Shown piece by piece: positions 55,801 to 64,000 of a stretch of 64,000 nt of DNA. Position numbers and translations under genes: made by a program. The DNA is from Sorghum bicolor. Lineage: Eukaryota > Streptophyta > Magnoliopsida > Poales > Poaceae. How positions within the stretch are numbered: position 1 is the stretch's first letter; each line of letters starts with the position of its first letter. The stretch covers positions 4,712,001 to 4,776,000 of the forward strand of contig NC_012872.2 of the NCBI RefSeq assembly GCF_000003195.3, in the 5' to 3' direction. The notes beneath the pieces were generated by a model. The model was not told the DNA's origin and did not search any database. It saw only the letters and a list, made by a program, of their open reading frames with translations.

Positions 55801-58800
55801 GCTTGACAGTAAAGAACGAACACAACACGTCAGTGTGGAGCTTCTTTGTGTTCTGGCAGTTATCAACCTTACCATTTCACCATCCAAATCTGTTAAAGCA
55901 GTGGCATATCATGTTCTGTCAAGGTTCAGCTTGTTTGTTTTAGACTTGCCGGCTTCTCATTCATCAGAGGAACAAGATATTTCAACAAGCTACCACATAA
56001 GCAAACCTGCACTTCTTCTTCCTAAACTTCTGCATCATCTATGGTCTAAGGTGATCTTTTTGTCCTTAGTCCATTGTGTCTGTTTTCTCCTGCATTTGTT
56101 GTGGATTGAGTTTTTTTGGCATCACATTAAATGATAGTGATTACATGTGCGATGGCAGTCCAATACTTTGCAGCCTTACTAATGATTGCAGATGGTGATG
56201 TTGTGTGATACCGTATGTTGATGTGGTTAACCCATCCTGTTTTGTATTTCTTGTGTAGTATGTACTCATATAAGTTTATCCAATTTCTGCTTCCTGTCCA
56301 CAGCCATCTTCATCAGGCTTCACTTTTATGAAGTACACAGCTACCAAGACTTTACCTGATTCTGGTCAGAGTGACTTGGAAGCAAGTTATTGGACTCATC
56401 AAATAAATGCCTATCTGACCGTCCTTCGCAGAGAAAAACATACATTAGATGTCTCGTCCTCAAAAAAGACATCTTCAGGTCGAGGTCTTTACTTGTGCTT
56501 TCTATAGGCTGCCTATCCATTTATCTTTATATGATCCTCTAACTTATTGCTCCATCTAATTTCCTGCAGTAGCCATATCATCTCTGATAAGCTCTGTAGC
56601 ATCTGTTTTGGTAATGCATCCAAAACTTGGCACTTCTGCAGCAGAATCTTTGGCCATGCTTGGTGCATCAGACCCAAGATTGGGTATGCCACTGTTTGTA
56701 GCTATCCTCTACTATAGCAAGATTCTATGCAGCAGCGGTAATTTTTCAACGGAAATCTCGGTGAGTAAGTTCATGTTTCTTCCATATTTGGATGCAAATA
56801 ATGAGGAACCAAAGCACACTAGTATGAGCTTATAATAATCAAATCTAAACTGAAGGACACTAGTTAAAAAAAATAGATTTTCAATATCCATATTGTGGCC
56901 TTGCAAATTGAAAATCCATGTTTGTAAAGGAAATAGGATATGGACATCAGTTTGTAGAAGGGGTCATGATTACTTATTTCGATGAACCAGAAGTAGGAAC
57001 ATTGAGAACTGCTAGTGCATACATACTTGTGATGTAGGAGGCTCTGGTGACATGAAAGGGTACCTAGGTTCAATGCCCTAGCGCTGCTGGGTGGCACCAC
57101 ATTGTTGGCAGCCCTCACCTCCACTAGGCCCAGCCTCTTCCCCACAACCGCCTCCTCACATTGTAGGTTGTCCCAGCCATGTTGTCTCCAAGATGAGCAA
57201 TAGTGCTTGTTCTCGCTTCCATTAATCACCAGTTCTACAAGTGGTCGGGCATAATGAATTGTGGTTCCAATTATCTGATATGTACCTAACTGCAAGTGCT
57301 AATGCTGTTTAAATTTTTGGAACATTCTACATTTCTATTTTGCCTCAGCTGCAAAAGCAACACAAACATCATCACATATTGCAAAAAAGATTAGAGCATC
57401 TGACATTTGTTTCACATATGATTTGCAGCTCAGTTTGCTAGAGTCATTGCCGTCACTTGCTATACATGGTTTTGTTCTTCCACTAGCTCTGCAATGGATA
57501 GCACCAATGCTTAAAAGGGACTCAAATTCGTAAGTTAAATGCACTAATCACAAGTGAGCCCAACTTCAGTTTCTTTTTGGGTTCTTTCTTATTTGCTTGG
57601 CCTAATGGGCTTAGTTGCCTTGTTCTGAGATATACTCCTATAGATTGCCTGGTCTTTGATTTCATTTCTCCCTTTATCTTTGAACACGAATAAAATCTAT
57701 CCCTTTATTTGGTACTGGAGAAAAAAATAGAGTTCAGCATTCAGATATTATCAAAATTAAAAAACACATGAAGTGGACAATTTTTGAAAATTTAAGAACA
57801 AACAAGAGCCAATGTACATCGGTGCAGGTTACAATTATTTTGTGTGGAAAAATATAACGTCTGTATTTCAATCACAGGTATAGATTTGTTTTTTTGCAGC
57901 GCTCTACTGTAGAGCCTGAGAGTTTTCAGGATTCAGAAACTACTATCTACATTAAGATAAAAAATTTGTACAGAACTGTCTGTTGTTGGTGAAGACACAG
58001 GTTTGGGTGATTTTCTGTATTACTTAGGCAGTGCTAACTGTTAGAATTAGCTTGCGCCTCCCCTATTGGGCTGGCTGTTGGCCTCCTCAGGCCCATGTAC
58101 TCTGCTATATATATGTGTGTATCCCCCTGTAATCACCTTAATTAATCTAATACAGTTGGCCAGTTCGGCCTTCACTAACCTCAGCTGCTCTTTGGTTCCA
58201 TATATAAAACTAGAACTCTACTCCCTCTGTTCTAAATTATAAGACGTTTTGGCTTTTCTAAATTCATAGCTTTTTCTATGCACCTAGATATATGTTGTGT
58301 CTAGATACATAGGAAATGCTATGGATCTAGAAATGACAAAATGTCTTATAATTTGGGATAGAGGAAGTACTTAACAACTAACGTGTTAAAATAGAGATAA
58401 GATGCTATGACATAAGATTCTAACCACTACCACTTATCCTAGAATTGGAGCTCCAAGATATCAAGAACACAAGGCTTATTCTTTCACTGTCGACATATAA
58501 GATGAAAAAATTGCGAGTATTTGGCTGAATAATGTTTAGCTTATGGATGTTGCATTAATTAATTTAATTCTGATCATCACATTTAGAATTTCGAAATAAG
58601 TATCAGTTTATATTACTGCAGATGTTTTCTTTTTTTATTGTAAATAAAGTAAGGGGACAAATATTTTATTACTTGATTGCTATTATTATATTACATGAGT
58701 TTCGTGTGCAGGGTTCTGTATGCTATAGCTGTTCGATTACTCTGCAAGATATGGGCTATAACTGATTGGGCATTTCCAAACTTACAAGTAAGAATGCATT

Positions 58801-61800
58801 TTCAATTGGATGTTAAAACATTGCTTTTCAATTAAAATGTTTGTTCCAAAACTATCTATGATCTGTTATGTTGAAAAATTTGTTCATTTGTTTTCAAACA
58901 TGATGTACTTTTAAGAAGATAATCATGCCGTCTCTCACTAGAGTTTGCTATGTACTCCATTCCACAACATAAGTTGAAAGTTGACACCTTGCGTTAAAGG
59001 CATTAGTAACCCACCGTAGAGAGACCAAGAGGCACCAAAATCAATATGTAGGCCATGGACCTTGCATACCCCTTTTGAGTGACATGCTATAACAGCACTA
59101 CTAATCTCATTCACATCATTAAAATAGGGAAGCGAGTTACAATGACTGCACTTTTGATATCCTTGGTGAGCTTATGCTGTGAATCAATGTATACCAATTA
59201 AAGACTTGCATTTTAAAATGAAGAGAGTTAAGTGGTTGAGGCCTTTTACCAGTCTGTCTTCTTTTTTTCTTGTATATGCAGGAGGCTGGTATCATATCAA
59301 TAATTAAGAACTAGTCTGTCCTCACGGGGCTTATATTTTTTCAGTATAGCTCTTTGTTATCCTAGATTAAATTTAAGTGATCTTTTTCATATACCAGAAC
59401 CAGATTTTTTTGAGTGAAAAATGAAAACCGTATGATTCTATTTATATTAAATAGAAATATACCAGATTTTTAGTTGTTATTGTTGGTATACCAGATTAAA
59501 TTTGAGCATGACTTCCAGTGATGTTTACTGACTATTACTGATGGTGAAACCACTGTGACAATATTTGAAGTCAGGGTTTTCATGTAACTCTACTGAAAAG
59601 TGGAAATCGTCAATATGATAGTTGATAATTTCTGACGTTTAGTTTTCCTGGCAAATTGTTACAAAATTGCTACTAACTTTGCCTTCTAACATAGGTAGTT
59701 GTGGATCCTGAGAATTTTTCCAATTTCATCTCTGACAGAGAGATCTCTGCAAGTATTGCCACATCAATACGCGATGTTTGCAAGCAGAACCCAGATAGAG
59801 GTGTTGATCTAATATTATCTGTCTCTGTGAGTGTTTTCTCTCTATTTTTTTCTGATCTCTATTGATTAATTGGTCTGCTTTCTAACATGTAGTCAAATAC
59901 CTTTAGTTTTGTATTGAGAGTCGTGATTCTGTGGTTCAAGCTCTTGGCCTGGAGAGCCTCTCGTACCTTTGTGAAGCAGATGTGGTCGGTAAGTTCAACT
60001 TTCTGATTTTCCAGTAACCTAATTACATAGTTCTGAGCTTATGTTCAACAAATTAGTAAGTTACTGCAAGTATAAATTACAATGTTATAAGAAAAGAAGC
60101 CATGCGTTCTGAAAATTAGTAAGGGAGTTTTTGTGTAAGAAGTCATATTTGCTGGACCTCGCACCTGAAGTTAGATCCTCACTTGTAGATTTCTACACAG
60201 CGTGGAAAGTTATATCAAAACAGGTGCTTGATTATTACGTGGAGCCTGCTGTTGCTCACAGGTAACAACGCTGACAAACATTTCACTGAATACATAGATG
60301 TGTCTGGTCTGGTGGACTGGTACCAACACTGTTCAGGTGTGCATTGATATTTGCTTCTCACCCTATGTTTTCTTGTTGCTTTTTGCAGTTTGTGTGTTCT
60401 GTTGAGGTGTGGAGCAATGGATGCTGAGGCATATTCTGGAATATCTAGTAACCTGATAAGAACATTGTGGAGAATTGGAACATCCAAGAAAAATAATCCC
60501 GAACCTCTCTGGGATAAAGCAAGAGGAACTGCTTTTCACTCCTTGTCCAACTACAAGGTTATACTATGATTCTTTGTTCTATGTTATGTGTTTAACTGCT
60601 ATTTTTTTGTTGAATTCCTATTTCAAATTTTCATGTTTTTTAACAATGGTGCTTTACAGATCTCACTTATTCAGGATGCTATTCCTGATTTCTGGAAACT
60701 AAACTATGAGTTCTTTACGAATGAACATAATCTGGCAGTTCTCAAGGCCATGGAGCACCTTCAAGATGAGATCATCAAATATGAGCACGTGTTAGTATAT
60801 TTGTTGTCTTTCTTCTGAATTCAGATGCTTAGTGACACTCTTAACTAATGAACCCTGTTCACATAGAAATCGTCGTCGAGTGACTACCGATAAAAGAGCT
60901 GCAGTGCATAAATTTGAGAAGCTACTGGAGGTTTTCCCTCAGGTCATATTTAAAGGTAAGCTAGTGATCTAGTTGGACACTTAGTTGATGACTGGAGTGT
61001 AATACTTGAATGCATTATATTTTGTCCATTCATATCATATGTTAGAGCAAATACTTGAGCCTTTTCTATCCTATGTTCTTATTTTGCATGCACCGACCAG
61101 TTCAACCCAAAAGCTTAAGCTGATGGGGAGAGGTGGGCAATTCACTTATATTCCAACACTCCCTCTCACGTGGAGGCTTCCTCAGGCCTCAGACGTGGAA
61201 TAGGAGCGAGCAGCAATTATTTTATTTAATTGCGCTAACCAGGATTCGAACTCGAGACCTTTGGCTTTGATACCATATTGAGTTGCATGCACCGACCAGT
61301 TCAACCCAAAAGCTTAAGCTGATGGGGAGAGGTGGGCAATTCACTTATATTCCAACAATTCTACTCCCTCCATCCCAAATTGTAAGTCATTTCAAGAATC
61401 TTGGAGAGTCAAACTTTTCTAAGTTTGACCAAATTTATATTATAAAATAATAATTATTATGGTACTCACTAAGTATCATTAGATTCTTTCTTAATTATAT
61501 TTTCATAGTATACTCACTTTACGTTACAAATCTTAGTATTTTTCTCTATAATTTTGGTCAAACGTGAAAATGCTTTGACTCTCCAAGATTCTTGGAATGT
61601 CTTACAAATTGGGATGGAGGGAGTATATGAGAAATGCATAGGTTGTTCTGTTCTGTCTTTAAAACAATATGGTTTCAGTTTCATCTTTTAGATTCCACTT
61701 GACTATTGCTTTCGAATTGCAGGGATGTTATCTCATCATCAGTTACCTGGTGCTGCCCTTTTAACTCTCAATTTTACTCCAAAGGACATACTTAATAAAG

Positions 61801-64000
61801 GGAAAACTAAGGTTAGAAATATTTAATGACAGTTGATGCTATTTTATCTTAGTCACCACTCATTGGAAAAGCTGAATCCTTCTCATGTTATATGTTATTT
61901 GTGTTTCCTGATCTCATTCGCAGGATTTGCCTAGAGTTCATTCTGCTTTCGAGCAAGCTTTTGTGGAAATTGCAGAATCTATGTATATGTCAAGAAACAT
62001 AGTGGTAGCTCTTCTTGCCTTGCAGTCATGGAAGTCATTTGTTTCCAACTGGATGCAAGCAGTTGTGGCATTGCTTGACATTAAAGAGTCGTCGAAGTTG
62101 AACAAAGCAATGAAAGCCGCTAATGATATATTTAAGGTTTATATTTATATCTTTAGCGTATTCCTTGTTTCCTTTGTATCTGTTTGTTCCACTCTCAGCG
62201 ATAGTACTCTTATTGAAACAACAGTTTCTAGGTTTGATGTGTGTCAACTGTCTTATTACAGCAGCACAGTTTCAAGGTGCATACTGTGCCTCATAGTTTT
62301 CAAAAGAACTGATACTTTTTAATAATATAATTTTCAAGGTGCTGAACTGAAAGAATTATGGACACCAGAGTATTTTTTATTGCGACATGGGACAAATATA
62401 TTATTGTGTATGATGATTTGGTTTATTTAGCACATTGATTGTGCTTCTTTATCCTCCCTTTTTACGCTTGCCCCCTGCACTAACTTCCTTAATCCTTACC
62501 ATGCTAACGCTAAATTTCCATATGTTTTCCTATTTGTGATTGCAGATTCTGTGTGATCAAGTTCCAGTATCTACTCCTCAAGTTGCTGCTAACATAGCTC
62601 TTGTTATTGGAGCACTCTGCTTGGTAAGGGGTCTTTATTCACATTTTATTAATGCCTAAGTATATACAGATTCTATGGTATGAACTATGAAGTATGATAT
62701 AATTGATTTTTCTGCCTATTGTTTTATCAATTCTCTCCTTCCACCTGTGAACACATTTCAAGTATCTTTTCCTTGTCTCTAGCCCATAAGCTCTGATGTA
62801 TTCTTATGATTTTACCGGTGGTTGAGGGATGTTTTACTAATTTTGATTTATTTTGATGTTATCTTATTTCTAGATTGTTCCGCCAACTGCTCATTTGGTA
62901 GTATCTTCGGCATCAGATTTTCTTTTAAAATGGTTGCTTCAATACGAGCATGAGCACCAGCAATGGTCAGCAGCTCTCTCTCTTGGACTAATATTCAATT
63001 GTTTTCATCCTACGGACAAAAAGAGCAGACTTCAGGTTATTAATGGGTTTCTTGAGGTATCAAATGTTATCTCCACTCAAATTTCATTTCTTTTTTTTTC
63101 TTAGAAAGTTATGGATTGCTAGATGCCTATATTGAGTTGCATGCACCGACCAGTTCAACCCAAAAGCTTAAGCTGATGGGGAGAGGTGGGCAATTCACTT
63201 ATATTCCAACACTTCCCCTCACGTGGAGGCTCCCTCAGTCCTCAGACGTGGAATAGGAGCGAGCATCAATTATTTTTATTTAATTGCGCTAACTAGAATT
63301 CGAACTCGAGACCTCTGGCTTTGGTAGCATATTGAGTTGCATGCACCGACCAGTTCAACCCAAAAGCTTAAGCTGATGGGGAGAGGTGGGAAATTCACTT
63401 ATATTCCAACAGCCTAGATGTTAGCAATTTGTTGCTCTATGTTCATTAGCGCCTTAACATACTTGCAATAACCTCATAGGCCGTGTGGCACCATATCATG
63501 ATTATAAATATGGGAGATCATGGAGATACCACTGCTATCTATGTTGTAGGCTCGTAGTAACTACTCGCTCTGTCGTGTACTCCTGTGTCACTGTGCGTAA
63601 TGATTGGTAATACCGAATCATATCAGAATTCAAGGTGACTGGATCATTAGGATCTTATCTTCATGCCTCATCCCAGCGAAACAATGTTCATGATGCTGGA
63701 AGCTGGAGCAGGACCAGTCCATGTTGCAATTGGCTACAGCTGCTGGCAGCTTAATTTCAAATACAATTTCTCCTTATTCAATGAACGCTACACAGTGTAG
63801 CCACACCCATTCATGAAATTTTTCATCTTCTACATATTGTATAGTTGTTTGGATGATACATTCATGAGCGACTAGTTTCATCTTCTACTCATTCATATGC
63901 AAACTAATGTATAGTTGTTTGGATGATACATTCAGGATACTTCGAAGTTTAAACTTGTGTGGTGTGTACTTTCTCATTATGTCTTATACCTTTGCACATT
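52870..64000 (+). CDS. RST1: RST1 (RESURRECTION1)-like protein, 5' part only
   Basis: Eighteen exons join in frame: 52870-53541, 53922-54005, 54801-55077, 55800-56050, 56304-56478, 56570-56760, 57429-57529, 58712-58787, 59695-59826, 59907-59988, 60189-60261, 60389-60557, 60660-60790, 60867-60955, 61723-61811, 61924-62136, 62546-62623 and 62874-63056. They total 3066 bp, 1022 codons. RST1 proteins are about 1800 residues, so the rest lies beyond the window. Recognised segments include LVDRTRVPDPTLQRHAV at the N-terminus, DHPFVQAL, FLRPFVMFSVVR, LSSAECLVDAYVVLLRKL, DFYTAWKVISKQVLDYYV and LLKWLLQYE. The family is helical-repeat (DUF3730/focadhesin type). In Arabidopsis it affects cuticular wax and embryo development and links the exosome to the Ski complex. 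The ATG at 52870 has GTGGCCATGG context. The single-codon-step GTG upstream at 52864 is not a start. Confidence 0.87.
58039..58174. mobile_element. Short solo LTR in RST1 intron 7, TSD CTAAC
   Basis: The 136-bp segment begins TGTTAGAATTAGC and ends GGCCTTCA. It has perfect 5-bp duplications CTAAC at 58034-58038 and 58175-58179. It contains a TATATATATG box and a downstream AATCTAATACA region, as LTRs do. Confidence 0.75.
58221..58367. mobile_element. Stowaway-like MITE in RST1 intron 7, TSD TA
   Basis: The 147-bp element has ends CTCCCTCTGTTCTAAATTAT and ATAATTTGGGATAGAGGAAG, flanked by TA. Confidence 0.88.
61080..61357 (-). mobile_element. SMART/TRIM miniature LTR retrotransposon in RST1 intron 14
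   Basis: About 278 bp in antisense to the gene. Two near-identical LTRs of about 80 bp (minus strand, starting TGTTGGAATATAAGTG) enclose a TGGTATCAAAGCC primer-binding site (initiator-tRNA type) and a purine tract GAGAGGGAG. The flanks GTTCT and ATTCT match at four of five bases. The left LTR has lost 3 bp near its end. Confidence 0.85.
61364..61623. mobile_element. Stowaway-like MITE in RST1 intron 14, TSD TA
   Basis: The 260-bp element has long inverted ends (CTCCCTCCATCCCAAATTGT and its inverse) and TA on each side. It lies 6 bp after the SMART element. Confidence 0.9.
63130..63411 (-). mobile_element. SMART/TRIM miniature LTR retrotransposon in RST1 intron 18
   Basis: The 282-bp element has 82-bp LTRs at 63130-63211 and 63330-63411, a 118-bp interior, and perfect duplications GCCTA at 63125-63129 and 63412-63416. 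It is antisense to RST1. The interior holds TGCTACCAAAGCC in the primer-binding position and GAGGGGAAG before the other LTR. It is the same family as 61080-61357. Confidence 0.92.
63417..64000 (+). other. Rest of RST1 intron 18, no exon found
   Basis: No in-frame, splice-bounded continuation of RST1 was found here, so the next exon is expected to the right of the window. ATAGTTGTTTGGATGATACATTCA is doubled (about 63841 and 63911). Confidence 0.5.

Noticed and set aside
57040..57220. GC-richer island in RST1 intron 6 considered as an extra exon
   Set aside because: No frame continues the RST1 reading. The exon 6-7 join (56760/57429) is already in frame without it.
61240..61262. GGATTCGAACTCGAGACCT, which resembles a reversed Pol III B box
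   Set aside because: It first suggested a SINE, but the surrounding paired 80-bp repeats, primer-binding site and 5-bp duplications identify a miniature LTR element instead.
63417..64000. Search for RST1 exon 19 inside the window
   Set aside because: No open, splice-bounded segment with RST1-like sequence was found, so the gene is treated as cut by the window edge, not truncated.

Overview
The window looks like nuclear DNA of a grass, most likely Sorghum or a close panicoid relative. The evidence is GC-rich split genes in an AT-rich intergenic background, grass-type first exons, and at least 14 copies of a short inverted-repeat element beginning GGCCTTGTTTAG that I associate with sorghum. 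The species name is inference. No bacterial, viral, CRISPR or organellar features were seen.

Five protein genes can be supported exon by exon. In order they are: (1) a GH36 raffinose synthase (galactinol--sucrose galactosyltransferase), + strand, 9615-13162, 2 exons, 792 aa; (2) a FLOE/DUF1421 prion-like protein, + strand, 14616-18098, 3 exons, 588 aa; (3) PSAL, photosystem I subunit XI, - strand, 20423-19648, 2 exons, 211 aa; (4) a TAA1/TAR2-type tryptophan aminotransferase with an N-terminal membrane anchor, + strand, 44775-48872, 5 exons, 538 aa; (5) the first 18 coding exons (1022 codons) of an RST1 (RESURRECTION1) orthologue, + strand from 52870, cut off by the right edge. All exon joins keep the frame and use GT/AG sites.

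Layout: 1-9.4 kb is a repeat-rich flank with MITEs, a 1.35-kb Mutator-type foldback element with a perfect 9-bp target duplication, and a 1.04-kb internally deleted element with captured or leftover GC-rich DNA. 9.4-20.9 kb is the gene-dense block RFS-FLOE-PSAL. 20.9-43.6 kb is a long gene-poor stretch with a LINE relic, a dense MITE cluster (26.2-27.2 kb), an LTR element with nearly identical LTRs but no coding interior (27.3-30.2 kb), and a doubtful minus-strand locus (35-39 kb). 43.6-49.1 kb holds the TAR gene, with a MITE ending 21 bp before its TATA box and an AUG-free leader of about 600 nt. 49-52.7 kb holds tandem repeats and nested MITEs. 52.7-64 kb is RST1, whose introns carry a solo LTR, two Stowaway-like elements and two miniature LTR retrotransposons (SMART type).

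The genes do not form an operon. Two neighbours share a theme: raffinose-family sugars protect drying seeds, and FLOE proteins sense seed hydration. TAR acts in auxin synthesis, RST1 in cuticular wax and RNA-exosome/Ski function, and PSAL in photosynthesis.
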